Made by a program: the position numbers and the translations under genes. From Desulfuromonas acetexigens (GTDB taxonomy: Bacteria; Desulfobacterota; Desulfuromonadia; Desulfuromonadales; Trichloromonadaceae): a DNA stretch of 64,000 nucleotides. The notes beneath the pieces were generated by a model that worked only from the letters and a program-made list of their open reading frames with translations, was not told where the DNA came from and made no database searches. This document shows positions 9,606 through 18,767 of the stretch, in pieces. Within the stretch, counting starts at the first letter, position 1, and each line of letters starts with the position of its first letter. The DNA is taken from contig NZ_FOJJ01000038.1 in assembly GCF_900111775.1 (NCBI RefSeq), positions 162,047 through 226,046 on the forward strand. Direction: 5' to 3'.

Positions 9606-10535
9606 ATGATCTATCAAAGCACCATTGCCAAAGCCATTACCCTCGCCGGAGTCGGCCTCCATTCGGGCCGGACCATCCGCATGCACCTGCGCCCCGCGGA
9701 GGCCGGTAACGGCATTGTCTTTCATCGTTCCGAAGGGGAGCGCACGGTATCCATCGAAGCGATCTCCGCCAATGTCGTCGATACCCGCCTGGCCACCGTC
9801 ATCGGCAAGAGCGGCCTGACCGTTTCGACGGTAGAACACCTGATGGCCGCCCTTTGCGCCCTGGGGATCGACAACCTGCACATCGATATCGATGGACCGG
9901 AAGTTCCGATCATGGACGGTAGCGCCCATTATTTCGTCAAAGCGATCCGTAAGGCGGGCCTGCGTTCCCTCCCCCGCAGCCGCAAGTTTCTCGCCATCCG
10001 CAAGCCGCTCACGGTCATCGACGGGGAAAAACGGGTGACGGTCATTCCTTCCCGCTTCTTCCGGATCACCGCAGACATCGCTTTCGATCACCCGGCGATC
10101 GGCCTGCAACATCGTTCGGTGAAAGTGACGCCCGACTTCTTCCGCCGGGAACTGGCCGCGGCCCGGACCTTCGGCTTCCTCAAGGAAGTGGAATATCTCA
10201 AGGCCAACGGCCTGGCTCAGGGCGGCTCCCTGGAAAACGCTGTGGTCATCGGCGATGAGGGGGTTCTCAACCCCGAAGGCCTGCGTTTTCAAGACGAATT
10301 CGTCCGCCACAAGATCCTCGATGCCATTGGCGATTTCAGTTTGGCTGGTTTCCCGGTTCTGGGCCACTTCAAGACCTTCAAGTCGGGGCATGACATCAAC
10401 CATAAAATGATTGAGAAGATTCTCGCGACCCCCGATGCCTGGCATCTGGTAGAATTCACGGAAAAGGACCTGCAGGAAGCATTGCTGGCCGCGCCCCCCG
10501 CGCTTGCCGCCGGGCTGGCCCTTTCCGAAGCCTGA
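9606..10535 (+). CDS. lpxC: UDP-3-O-acyl-GlcNAc deacetylase LpxC
   Basis: LpxC is the zinc-dependent deacetylase catalysing the committed step of lipid A synthesis. The 309-aa protein has the N-terminal TIAKAITLAGVGLHSG signature, zinc ligands H78 (VEHLMAAL), H235 and D239 (HKILDAIGD), and the catalytic histidine H262 in GHDINHK. Length is typical. It is followed by a strong intrinsic terminator and is therefore probably a single-gene transcription unit driven by the sigma54 promoter at 9541. Confidence 0.98.
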   Translation: MIYQSTIAKAITLAGVGLHSGRTIRMHLRPAEAGNGIVFHRSEGERTVSIEAISANVVDTRLATVIGKSGLTVSTVEHLMAALCALGIDNLHIDIDGPEVPIMDGSAHYFVKAIRKAGLRSLPRSRKFLAIRKPLTVIDGEKRVTVIPSRFFRITADIAFDHPAIGLQHRSVKVTPDFFRRELAAARTFGFLKEVEYLKANGLAQGGSLENAVVIGDEGVLNPEGLRFQDEFVRHKILDAIGDFSLAGFPVLGHFKTFKSGHDINHKMIEKILATPDAWHLVEFTEKDLQEALLAAPPALAAGLALSEA

Positions 10536-10552
10536 TCCTTTCCGGCGAACAG

Positions 10553-10587
10553 AACAAAAAAGGCAGCCTCTGGCTGCCTTTTTTGTT
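10553..10587 (+). terminator. Intrinsic terminator after lpxC
   Basis: An 8-bp perfect stem (10561-10568 with 10572-10579) with a three-base loop, preceded by an A run and followed by a T run, lies 18-50 bases after the lpxC stop. The flanking A and T runs extend the stem, and it could act on both strands. Confidence 0.9.
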
Positions 10588-10613
10588 CCGCATCGGGGCC
10601 GTTCGACGAAACC

Positions 10614-10643
10614 TTGCCAAACACGTTGATATTATTTTAGAAT
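10614..10643 (+). promoter_or_regulatory. Candidate sigma70 promoter for ntrYX
   Basis: TTGCCA (10614-10619), an 18-base spacer and TAGAAT (10638-10643) lie 33 bases before the ntrY-like start, immediately after the lpxC terminator. The match is 5 of 6 in both hexamers. Confidence 0.6.
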
Positions 10644-10675
10644 TGCATATTTGAGTCGTTTATTCGAGGCCTCGC

Positions 10676-12928
10676 ATGTCCACCCCCCACGTTCCACAAT
10701 CAGACCCGACGGAAAACCGGAAACGGCGCCGCGAATGGTTGCTGATCCTCGCCCTCCTCGTCCTGGTCGCGATTTTTTCCAACTTCGAGTCGCAACTTCT
10801 CGATCTTTCGTCGAAACTTCCCCTTTCCAACACGATCCTCGTGCTGGCCTTGATCAACGTCAACATCCTGCTGATCCTGCTTTTTCTCTTTCTGGTCTTC
10901 AGAAATCTTTTCAAGCTGATTCTGGATCGACGCAGCAATGTCCCCGGGGCGCGACTCCGATCCAAGCTGGTGGTCGCCTTTGTTTCCCTCTCCCTGATTC
11001 CCACCCTGCTGCTCTTTTTCGTTTCCGCCGGGTTCATCACCAGCTCCATCGAAAGCTGGTTCAATACCCAGGTCGAAACATCCCTCCAAGAGGCTCTGGA
11101 GGTCGCAGAAATCTATTACGAGACTTCGGCGGCCAATGCCCTCTACTATGCCGAGCAACTGGCGAATACCATCCGACAGGAGAAGCTGCTCAATGAGGAG
11201 AATCTGCCGCGCCTCAAAGAGCTGATCAAAACCAAGCAGCAGGAATACAATCTCGGCGTCGTCGAGGTCTTTTCTTCCACCTATGAGGAACTGGTCCGCG
11301 CCGCCAACCCGCAGATCCCGACAGCGGAGTTCACCGATCCCGGCTCGGAGAATATCCGCGAGGGGCTACAAGGCAAACGCTTCACTCGTATTACTCCCAT
11401 CGGCAAAGCCGATCTGATCCGTGGCATCGTACCGGTTCGATCCAACTGGAATCCCGAGGATGTGGTGGCGGTCGTGGTCGTCAACTACTACGTCCCCCAT
11501 TCCCTGGTCAAGAAAATGAAGGAGATCTCGTCTTCATACGAACAGTACAAAGAAACCAAGCTCCTCAAAAACAAGATCAAAAAGGGTTATGTCGCGGTTC
11601 TATTGCTGATCGCCCTAGTCATCGTCTTTCTCGCTACCTGGTTCGGCTTTCGCCTGGCGAGAGGCATTACCGTCCCGATCCAGGAGCTGGCCCAAGCCAC
11701 CAGCCGGGTCGCCGACGGCGATCTCACGGTGCAGATTGAACAGCTGGGGGACGACGAAATCGGCAGTCTGGTCAAGGCCTTCAACCAGATGACTGACGAT
11801 CTGCGCAAAGGGCAGGAAGAAATCCGTAAAGCCAACCAGGACTTACAGGCCACCTATGCGGAAATAGATCAGCGTCGCCGTTATATGGAAACCGTCCTGA
11901 AAAATGTTACCGCCGGGGTTATCTCCGTCGACCAGGACGGCTTTATCAGCACCATCAACAAGTCGGCGGAAAATCTGCTCAAGATCCAGCCAGGGCAGAT
12001 CGTCGGCCGCAGTTTCTGGGATGTGGTCAGCGTCGAACACCTGCCCATGGTCAAGGAGTTTCTCAAGGATCTGAAACTCTCCGGCAAAGATTCGATTCGC
12101 AAGCAGGTCACGATCCCCGTGCAGGAGAACCGGGTGACCTTCCTCTTCAACATTACGACCCTGCGGGATGAAAATCAGGAATTTCTCGGCACGGTCGTCG
12201 TCTTCGACGACCTCACCCACATCATCAAGGCCCAGCGCATGGCCGCCTGGCGGGAAGTCGCCCGGCGCATTGCCCATGAGATCAAAAACCCCCTGACCCC
12301 CATCCAACTCTCGGCGCAACGCCTGCGGCGCCGCTATCTCGATCGTTTCAGCGATGACGACAAGGTTTTTGACGAATGCACGCGCATGATTGTAACCCAG
12401 GTCGACGAATTGAAGAATCTGGTCAATGAATTTTCCAACTTCGCCCGGATGCCGGCCGGGAATCCGACCCTGAACAATCTCAATGAACTGATCAGCGAAA
12501 CCCTGATTCTCTACCAGGAAGGACATAAAGATATCCGTTTCATCTTCGAGCCCGGCCGCGAAATCCCCCCCTTCAGTCTCGACCGGGAACAGATCAAGCG
12601 GGTCCTCATCAATCTCTTCGAAAATGCCATCAGCGCCGTGCAGGAAATAGCGTCCCCCACCATTACCGTGGAAACCAGCTACAACCCTTCCCTGCAGATG
12701 GTTACTTTCGCCGTGATCGATAACGGCTGCGGGATCCATCCCGACGACAAGCCCCGACTCTTCGAGCCTTATTTTTCCACCAAAAAAACCGGATCGGGAC
12801 TCGGATTGGCGATTGTTTCTACCATTGTCTCCGACCATCACGGCTACATCCGTGTCAAAGACAACCCTCCACAAGGAACAAAATTCATTGTCGAGCTGCC
12901 CGTGAGCGAAAACAGCCTACCGGCTTGA
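10676..12928 (+). CDS. ntrY: NtrY-like sensor histidine kinase
   Basis: A 750-aa membrane sensor kinase. Four hydrophobic segments (about 20-45, 57-80, 100-125 and 305-330) frame an N-terminal membrane region and a periplasmic sensor loop. A HAMP domain (about 330-385), a PAS domain (about 400-505), a HisKA domain with phosphoacceptor H534 in AHEIKNPLTPIQL, and a HATPase domain with NLFENA, DNGCGI and GSGLGLAIV boxes follow. This matches NtrY of NtrY/NtrX systems, which respond to nitrogen or redox/envelope signals. The partner regulator follows 16 bases downstream. Confidence 0.93.
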   Translation: MSTPHVPQSDPTENRKRRREWLLILALLVLVAIFSNFESQLLDLSSKLPLSNTILVLALINVNILLILLFLFLVFRNLFKLILDRRSNVPGARLRSKLVVAFVSLSLIPTLLLFFVSAGFITSSIESWFNTQVETSLQEALEVAEIYYETSAANALYYAEQLANTIRQEKLLNEENLPRLKELIKTKQQEYNLGVVEVFSSTYEELVRAANPQIPTAEFTDPGSENIREGLQGKRFTRITPIGKADLIRGIVPVRSNWNPEDVVAVVVVNYYVPHSLVKKMKEISSSYEQYKETKLLKNKIKKGYVAVLLLIALVIVFLATWFGFRLARGITVPIQELAQATSRVADGDLTVQIEQLGDDEIGSLVKAFNQMTDDLRKGQEEIRKANQDLQATYAEIDQRRRYMETVLKNVTAGVISVDQDGFISTINKSAENLLKIQPGQIVGRSFWDVVSVEHLPMVKEFLKDLKLSGKDSIRKQVTIPVQENRVTFLFNITTLRDENQEFLGTVVVFDDLTHIIKAQRMAAWREVARRIAHEIKNPLTPIQLSAQRLRRRYLDRFSDDDKVFDECTRMIVTQVDELKNLVNEFSNFARMPAGNPTLNNLNELISETLILYQEGHKDIRFIFEPGREIPPFSLDREQIKRVLINLFENAISAVQEIASPTITVETSYNPSLQMVTFAVIDNGCGIHPDDKPRLFEPYFSTKKTGSGLGLAIVSTIVSDHHGYIRVKDNPPQGTKFIVELPVSENSLPA

Positions 12929-12944
12929 ACTAAAAAGGACGACC

Positions 12945-14312
12945 ATGAAAACGATACTGATCATTGATGACGAAGAGAGCATTCGCGAAAGCCTGATGGG
13001 AATTTTGCAGGATGAAGGATTCCGGACCTTGTCGGCCGAGAGCGGTGAACAGGGATTGGGCGTGCTCAGGGAGGAAGATCCGGACCTGATTCTGCTCGAC
13101 ATCTGGATGCCGGGGATTGACGGGATCGAAACCCTGCGAAAGATCCGCGAGATCACCCCAGATCAGCTGGTCATCATGATGAGCGGGCACGGTACTATTG
13201 AAACCGCGGTGAAAGCGACCAAGCTGGGCGCCTATGATTTCATCGAAAAACCCCTGTCCCTGGAAAAGCTGCTGCTTTCGGTACAAAATGCCCTGACCAT
13301 TGGCCAGTTGGTGGAGGAAAACCGCACCTTGAAAGCACGCATCGCCAAGGAACACGAGATGATCGGCAATGGCGAGGCGATCCGACTGCTCAAGGAACAG
13401 ATCAGTATCGCCGCACCGACTTCGGGATGGGTCCTGATTACCGGCGAGAACGGGACCGGCAAGGAGCTGGTGGCCAGGTCCATTCATGCCCATTCGCAAC
13501 GGGCGAACAAACCCTTCGTCGAGGTCAACTGCGCGGCCATCCCCGAGGAGCTCATCGAATCGGAGCTTTTCGGCCACGAAAAGGGCTCCTTTACCGGCGC
13601 CACCGCCCTGCGCAAAGGTAAATTCGATCTGGCCCACGAAGGCACGTTATTCCTCGATGAAATCGGCGACATGAGCCTGAAAACCCAGGCGAAAGTTCTC
13701 CGCATCCTACAAGAGAAAAAGTTTGAACGGGTGGGGGGGAGCCGGACTATCGAAGTCGATGTGCGGGTCATCGCAGCGACCAACAAGGATCTGGAAGCGG
13801 AAATCGTCAAAGGAAACTTCCGGGAGGATCTCTATTACCGGCTCAATGTACTCCCCTTCGAGGTTCCGCCACTGCGGGAACGAAAGGAAGACATCCCCCG
13901 ACTGGTCGATCATTTTCTGCAATTTTTCTGCGGCAAGGAAAGCCGGGAGATCAAGACTCTGACGCCGGAAGCCATGGCGGCCCTGGTGAACTATTCCTGG
14001 CCCGGAAATGTACGGGAACTGAAAAATATCGTTGAACGCCTCGTCATCATGGTCCCAGACCAGCTGATTTCCGAAAAACATCTTCCGGCGGCTCTCATCC
14101 CGAAAAAAAACGAAACAGCGAAATCCGGTGTCACTCCAGCGCTGGAGGCGGGCACCTTTCGAGAGGCCAAGGAAGAGTTCGAAAAGGAATATCTGCTGCA
14201 GAAACTCGAGGAAAACGACTGGAACATTTCCCGTACGGCCGAGGTCATCGAGATCGAGCGTTCCAACCTGCATCGCAAGATCAAGAGTTTCGGGATCGAA
14301 CTAAAGAAGTGA
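12945..14312 (+). CDS. ntrX: NtrX-like sigma54 response regulator
   Basis: A 455-aa sigma54-dependent activator. The receiver domain (1-120) has the acidic pocket DDEES and phosphoacceptor D52. The AAA+ domain (about 135-380) has Walker A GENGTGKELVA, the sigma54-contact loop as GSFTGA in place of GAFTGA, and the Walker B-type LFLDEIGDM. The C-terminal Fis-type helix-turn-helix is NISRTAEVIEIERSNLHRKI. The GSFTGA variant is compatible with sigma54 contact but could indicate altered activation, as discussed for NtrX proteins. It is co-transcribed with ntrY, and lpxC with its sigma54 promoter lies just upstream. Confidence 0.93.
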   Translation: MKTILIIDDEESIRESLMGILQDEGFRTLSAESGEQGLGVLREEDPDLILLDIWMPGIDGIETLRKIREITPDQLVIMMSGHGTIETAVKATKLGAYDFIEKPLSLEKLLLSVQNALTIGQLVEENRTLKARIAKEHEMIGNGEAIRLLKEQISIAAPTSGWVLITGENGTGKELVARSIHAHSQRANKPFVEVNCAAIPEELIESELFGHEKGSFTGATALRKGKFDLAHEGTLFLDEIGDMSLKTQAKVLRILQEKKFERVGGSRTIEVDVRVIAATNKDLEAEIVKGNFREDLYYRLNVLPFEVPPLRERKEDIPRLVDHFLQFFCGKESREIKTLTPEAMAALVNYSWPGNVRELKNIVERLVIMVPDQLISEKHLPAALIPKKNETAKSGVTPALEAGTFREAKEEFEKEYLLQKLEENDWNISRTAEVIEIERSNLHRKIKSFGIELKK

Positions 14313-14434
14313 CCGAGGAGCAATCGTCCGGAAGATCGGCGGCGGACTGTTCGACAAGAAGACACCTGCCGCTTGGCGGCACATGATCCAACCTGACAAA
14401 AGGACCAGCTGAACATGCTATTCGAGTGCGAACA

Positions 14435-14863
14435 ATGAATGATGCGAATATTGATGAAATCCTCTGCCGTCAATGCCAAGGTCGCTGTTGTCAGGGGCAT
14501 CCCGGAGTCTGGAGCGACCCACAACGTTTCTTCTTGATTTTTACTTCTGGCCAAGTCCCTAAAATCCAAGAACTGGTCAAGGTTCTCACCGAAAACCATC
14601 TTGCATTACGGGACGTAGGCGGCATCCTTATCCCCGCTCCGCAGGCGACGGAGCAAGGCTGCGCTGAAATGGGCCCAGAAGGCTGTTCCTTCCCCCCAGA
14701 GAAACGTCCCTGCCAGTGCTTGGCATTGATCCCGGATCTGGAAACCCTGTTGGACGACATGATCCACTGCAGCCTGCCGCCGGAGTACGGTTCCGGAACC
14801 GCCCGGGAGAATTGGCGTCCCTGGCAGGAACTGCTGCAAAAGGTCAAGAAATCAATAAATTGA
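14435..14863 (+). CDS. Cys-rich small protein, YkgJ-like
   Basis: A 142-aa protein starting at ATG 14435; an in-frame GTG at 14426 would add three residues. It has a CxxCxxxCC cluster near the N-terminus (CRQCQGRCC) and later cysteines in GCAEMGPEGC and PCQCLAL. This arrangement resembles the zinc/iron-chelating YkgJ-like (UPF0153) proteins, whose function is poorly known. No signal peptide is seen. It follows ntrX by about 120 bases and ends before a bidirectional terminator facing gltA. The family call is tentative. Confidence 0.7.
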   Translation: MNDANIDEILCRQCQGRCCQGHPGVWSDPQRFFLIFTSGQVPKIQELVKVLTENHLALRDVGGILIPAPQATEQGCAEMGPEGCSFPPEKRPCQCLALIPDLETLLDDMIHCSLPPEYGSGTARENWRPWQELLQKVKKSIN

Positions 14864-14912
14864 CCCACAAGACCTGACAAAGAGGCTACGGCGCCGGTTC
14901 CAATGCAACCCC

Positions 14913-14952
14913 ATAAAAAAAGCGACCCTGTTGCCAGGGTCGCTTTTTTTAT
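14913..14952. terminator. Bidirectional terminator, Cys-rich gene / gltA
   Basis: A 10-bp perfect stem (14921-14930 with 14935-14944) with a 4-base loop is flanked by an A run on the left and a T run on the right. It lies between two convergent genes and can terminate both. Confidence 0.92.
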
Positions 14953-14985
14953 TCAACCGTTGATCTTTGCGATCAACAAGCCATC

Positions 14986-16311
14986 TTACTTGCGGCCACC
15001 TTCAGCAGCCCACTTCTCGAGCATCGCGGTGGTGACGGACTTCGGACGCTCGATAGCGTAACCGAGACCACGGTCCCAAGTGATGTTGGCCATGCAACCG
15101 AGGGCGCGGCCCACACCGAAGAGAACGGTGTAGAAGTCCCACTCACGCAGACCGTAGTACCACTGGATAACACCGGACTGAGCGTCGACGTTCGGCCAGG
15201 GATTCTTGGCTTTGCCGTGCTCGGTGAGAACGCCAGGAGCGGTTTCGAAGATCATGGCAACCAGCTTGAAGAGTTTGTCGTCCTTCAGGCCCGGGGTGTT
15301 GAGGCAGAACTCACGCTGGGACATGTAGCGCGGGTCGGTCTTGCGCAGAACGGCGTGGCCGTAGCCCGGAACAACCTGACCGGCGTTGAGGGTATCCCAC
15401 AGAGCCTTGGTAACGAGTTCCTTGGTGGGCTCGACGTCTTTGCAGTATTTCTCCTGGAACTTGAGGGTCCAGTCGAGAACTTCCTGGTTGGCCAGGCCGT
15501 GCAGCGGACCGGCAAGACCGTTGAGACCGGCCGAATAAGCATAGTACGGGTCGGACAGCGCCGAGTGGACCAGGTGGGTGGTGTGAGCGGAAACGTTGCC
15601 GGACTCATGGTCGGAGTGGAGAATGAAGTACATACGGGCAACGTCTTTGTACTCTTCGCACTGGCCGATCATATGGGCGAAGTTGGCGCCCATGTCCAGA
15701 TTCGGATCGATGGCGGTCTGGAAGTCGCTGCGATACTTCAGGTTGTAGATGAAGGCGGCGATGATCGGAATACGGGCGCAGAGATCGCTGGCGTCTTCGT
15801 AGACGGATTCCCAGGCGGTCATCTTGTTGAATTTGCCCGAGTTATAGAAAGCGGCGAACTTGGAATCCTTCTGCAGAGCCAGGATACCGACGGAGAGCAT
15901 GACCATCGGATGGCTGTCGCGGGGCAGGGCGCGAATGGCGTCCCATACGTAGGAAGGAACGATCTGGCGAGTCTTCCACTCGGCGACGACGGCGTCAACC
16001 TGAGCCTGGGTCGGCACGTCGCCGGTCAGCAGGAAGTACCAGAAGGACTCGACGGTGGGGTACTTGGAGCCTTTGGCCTTGGGCAGGGCTTCGAAGGTCT
16101 CGGGGATGGTTTTGCCGCGGAAACGGATGCCTTCCTGGGGATCGAGATAGGAGATGTCGGTTACCAGACAACGGACGTCACGGGCGCCGCCGATGCACTG
16201 GTCAATCGTCACCTGGTCGATGACAACCTTGCCGAATTCCTTGACAAGCTTGGTGGTGCGGGGGCGATGGTCTGCGATCTTCTGAGCCAATACTTCCTTG
16301 AGTGTCGCCAT
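14986..16311 (-). CDS. gltA: Citrate synthase, eukaryote-like
   Basis: Condenses oxaloacetate and acetyl-CoA at the entry to the TCA cycle. The start at 16311 (MATLKEVLAQKI) is chosen because it has an AGGAGA site 8 bases upstream; the ORF extends further but without a ribosome-binding site. The 441-aa protein carries histidine motifs LAGPLHGLANQEVL and VPGYGHAVLRKTDPRY and the Asp motif PWPNVDAQSG. These read like mitochondrial citrate synthase and not the E. coli type. A family of eukaryote-like citrate synthases is documented in Geobacteraceae, which supports the taxonomic placement. It is a single gene with a 180-base leader. Confidence 0.97.
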   Translation of the reverse strand: MATLKEVLAQKIADHRPRTTKLVKEFGKVVIDQVTIDQCIGGARDVRCLVTDISYLDPQEGIRFRGKTIPETFEALPKAKGSKYPTVESFWYFLLTGDVPTQAQVDAVVAEWKTRQIVPSYVWDAIRALPRDSHPMVMLSVGILALQKDSKFAAFYNSGKFNKMTAWESVYEDASDLCARIPIIAAFIYNLKYRSDFQTAIDPNLDMGANFAHMIGQCEEYKDVARMYFILHSDHESGNVSAHTTHLVHSALSDPYYAYSAGLNGLAGPLHGLANQEVLDWTLKFQEKYCKDVEPTKELVTKALWDTLNAGQVVPGYGHAVLRKTDPRYMSQREFCLNTPGLKDDKLFKLVAMIFETAPGVLTEHGKAKNPWPNVDAQSGVIQWYYGLREWDFYTVLFGVGRALGCMANITWDRGLGYAIERPKSVTTAMLEKWAAEGGRK

Positions 16312-16497
16312 GCTTCTCTCTCCTTTGGTGAAATAAATACGATGGGCAAAACCCACCAGGCCAAACTGCCCTTTCCAACAAAACCAAATTTGAATCGCAT
16401 CCCGGAGGCGTACACACGGCGCATAACCGTGGCGAAAGGATCGGGGCAGCCAAGAAAGCCGGGCCAATCTTGGCTCAATCTCATTTACGCATGGTAA

Positions 16498-16526
16498 GTT
16501 CTAGCAACTGAGCTCGCTATTGTCAA
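16498..16526 (-). promoter_or_regulatory. sigma70 promoter of gltA
   Basis: On the minus strand, a perfect TTGACA (16521-16526), a 17-base spacer and TAGAAC (16498-16503). It implies transcription starting near 16490 and an unusually long leader of about 180 bases. Confidence 0.75.
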
Positions 16527-16535
16527 GCACTATTT

Positions 16536-16550
16536 TGTATACGGTATACA
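16536..16550. promoter_or_regulatory. Perfect 7-1-7 palindrome, probable operator
   Basis: TGTATAC-G-GTATACA is a perfect inverted repeat, beginning 9 bases upstream of the gltA -35 box. Its TGTAtAC half-site resembles operators of GntR-family regulators. The regulator is not in the window, and the site could serve gltA, dusB or both. Confidence 0.65.
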
Positions 16551-16582
16551 TCCGGGACGCTTTCTTGAATGGTATTTTCGCT

Positions 16583-16611
16583 TTGGCTTTCCCTTGACTG
16601 CATGATAGAAT
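16583..16611 (+). promoter_or_regulatory. Candidate promoter of dusB-ntrBC
   Basis: TTGGCT (16583-16588), a 17-base spacer and TAGAAT (16606-16611) lie 33 bases before dusB. An overlapping TTGACT at 16594 lacks a good -10 partner. Confidence 0.5.
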
Positions 16612-16644
16612 GCACAAAATTTATGCACAGAAGATACCTTTCCC

Positions 16645-17625
16645 ATGATTATTCACAAATTATCTCTCGCAAATAATATCTGGCTGGCGCCTATGGCCGG
16701 GATCAGCAACCTGCCCTATCGGCGCATCATGAAAAGCTTTGGCGCTGGTTTGGTTTTCAGTGAAATGATCAGCGCTAACGGCCTCTGTCGCGGCGGTAAG
16801 CAGACCCGGGAACTGCTCATCTCCAGCCCCGACGAACGCCCCCTGGGCATTCAACTCTTTGGCGAAGACCCTCTCGTGCTGGCCCGGGCTGCCACCTTGG
16901 CCGAGGGGGACGCCGACCTGATCGATATCAACCTGGGGTGTCCGGTGAAAAAAGTGGTCCGCTCCGGTGCCGGCAGTGCGCTGCTGCGGAACCCCACTCA
17001 AATCGCTGCCATCGTCGCCGCGGTCCGCCGTGCGACCCACCTGCCTCTGACGGTCAAGATCCGCTCCGGTTGGGCCCTGGATTCTGTCAATTATCTGGAA
17101 ACGGCGCACATCGCCGAAACCGAGGGGGCGGATGCCGTCACCCTGCATCCCCGCACCCGCTGCCAGGGTTTTTCCGGGCATTCCGACTGGGAGCATCTGC
17201 GCAAACTCAAGGCGGCCGTCAAAATCCCGGTCATCGGCAGCGGCGACATTTTCACCGCCGAGGATGCCGTACGGATGTTGCAGCAAACCGGATGCGACGG
17301 CGTCATGATTGGCCGGGGGGGCTACGGCAATCCCTGGCTGATCCGCGACATCAAAACCCGTCTCGACGGGCGACCAGCGCCGCCACCGCCGCCCTCCCCG
17401 ACCGAGCGCATGGCGGTCGCGTTCCAGCACTTGCACCTGCATTTCGAAAGCTTTGGCCCCCGAAAAACGCTTCTCGACATGCGCAAACATCTGTGCTGGT
17501 ATTCCCGGGGCCTCGCCGAGGCAGCGACCTTTCGCGCCGCCATCAATCATGCGCGAACCATGGGCGAGATGGAAGACATCATGAGGAATTTTTTTCTCGC
17601 CGCCCAGTCACGGATCGAAGGATGA
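16645..17625 (+). CDS. dusB: tRNA-dihydrouridine synthase DusB
   Basis: FMN-dependent reduction of uridines in the tRNA D-loop. The 326-aa TIM-barrel protein has APMAGISNLPYRR at the N-terminus, the DINLGCPVKK motif with the catalytic-site cysteine, LTVKIRSGW, LHPRTRCQGFSG and the phosphate-binding GCDGVMIGRGGYGNPW. It is first in an operon with the NtrB/NtrC-like pair; its stop overlaps the next start by four bases (ATGA). The dus (nifR3)-ntrB-ntrC order mirrors the classic alphaproteobacterial operon. Confidence 0.96.
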   Translation: MIIHKLSLANNIWLAPMAGISNLPYRRIMKSFGAGLVFSEMISANGLCRGGKQTRELLISSPDERPLGIQLFGEDPLVLARAATLAEGDADLIDINLGCPVKKVVRSGAGSALLRNPTQIAAIVAAVRRATHLPLTVKIRSGWALDSVNYLETAHIAETEGADAVTLHPRTRCQGFSGHSDWEHLRKLKAAVKIPVIGSGDIFTAEDAVRMLQQTGCDGVMIGRGGYGNPWLIRDIKTRLDGRPAPPPPPSPTERMAVAFQHLHLHFESFGPRKTLLDMRKHLCWYSRGLAEAATFRAAINHARTMGEMEDIMRNFFLAAQSRIEG

Positions 17626-18743
17626 AGCAGACAACGGAAAGCAACAGCAACCTCTATATTCAGATTCTTGAAAATATCGACCGGGCCGTGATTGCCCTGA
17701 GCGCCGATGGGATTATCTCCCTCTTCAACCCGGCAGCTCAAGCCATGACCGGCCTATCCGAACGCCAGGCACTGGGCAAAACGTTCGACCATCTTTTCAA
17801 AGGGCAACAGAGCCTGCGCTACCTGGTGTCGACGGCTTTGACGGCGGGGCGCTCCGTTTCTGACCATGAGGAAATTTACCTCTATCGCCCCTTTTCCCCA
17901 CCGCTACCGGTAAGCGTCAGTGTCTCCCCCCTTTTGACCGAGGCAGGGGCCCCCGACGGTGTGGTCCTGACCCTGCGCGATCTTTCCCGGATGCGTGATC
18001 TGGAAGAGGCCGTACGCCAATCGGACCGACTCTCACAACTCGGCACCCTGGCCGCCGGCCTGGCCCACGAGATCAAAAATCCCCTTGGCGGCATCAAGGG
18101 CGCGGCACAACTTCTCGATCTGGAGCTACCCGGCAAGAGCCCCTTACGGGAATACACGGCGGTGATGATCCGCGAAACCGAGCGAATCAACACCATCATC
18201 GAGGGCTTGCTCGACCTTACCCGAACCCGCCAGCCGCACTGGGTGGGGGTCAACCTCGGCAAGATTCTCGGGGATATTCTGCTGCTGCAGAAGAACGCTC
18301 ATCCAGGAAAAGAGATCGACTTTCTGTTCGATCTGGACCCGAGCATTCCCGAATTCCGCGGCGATGAAGACCTTTTGACCCAACTCTTTCTGAATCTGGT
18401 CAAAAATGCCGCTGAAGCCATCGCCGACGGGGGGGTTGTGCGGATCGCCAGCAAGATCGTCGCCGACTATCATCTCAATCTCCCGACTGGACGCCCTGCC
18501 CCCTTCGTCACCGTAGAGATTCGCGACAACGGCAGGGGGATCGACCGGGAAGATCTGGAGCGCATCTTCACCCCCTTCTACACCACCAAACACTTCGGAA
18601 GCGGGTTGGGTTTGCCCCTTTGTCAGAAAATTGTACGCCAGCATGACGGCATGCTCAAGGCCGTCAGTGAGCCCGGCTCCGGAACCCTCTTTTCCGTCTC
18701 CCTGCCATTAATTCCGCCTCCGGATTCCGGACAGGCCGGATAG
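17622..18743 (+). CDS. NtrB-like PAS sensor histidine kinase
   Basis: A 373-aa soluble kinase starting at the ATG that overlaps the dusB stop. It has an N-terminal PAS domain (about 12-125), HisKA with phosphoacceptor H149 in AHEIKNPLGGIKGAAQL, and HATPase with an NLVKNAAEA N-box, DNGRGID and GSGLGLPLC boxes. It has no transmembrane segment, as expected for NtrB/GlnL, which senses PII and phosphorylates NtrC. Because Desulfuromonadia carry many NtrB/NtrC-type pairs, assignment to nitrogen control rests on synteny only. Confidence 0.9.
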   Translation: MKQTTESNSNLYIQILENIDRAVIALSADGIISLFNPAAQAMTGLSERQALGKTFDHLFKGQQSLRYLVSTALTAGRSVSDHEEIYLYRPFSPPLPVSVSVSPLLTEAGAPDGVVLTLRDLSRMRDLEEAVRQSDRLSQLGTLAAGLAHEIKNPLGGIKGAAQLLDLELPGKSPLREYTAVMIRETERINTIIEGLLDLTRTRQPHWVGVNLGKILGDILLLQKNAHPGKEIDFLFDLDPSIPEFRGDEDLLTQLFLNLVKNAAEAIADGGVVRIASKIVADYHLNLPTGRPAPFVTVEIRDNGRGIDREDLERIFTPFYTTKHFGSGLGLPLCQKIVRQHDGMLKAVSEPGSGTLFSVSLPLIPPPDSGQAG

Positions 18744-18767
18744 GTCAATTATCCACGGAGGTCCAAC

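Larger units (their letters stand above)
16312..16644. other. gltA-dusB divergent intergenic region
   Basis: A 333-base non-coding stretch. It holds the long gltA leader (16312 to about 16490), the gltA promoter (16498-16526), a perfect palindrome (16536-16550) and a candidate dusB promoter (16583-16611). No further gene is seen. Confidence 0.7.
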
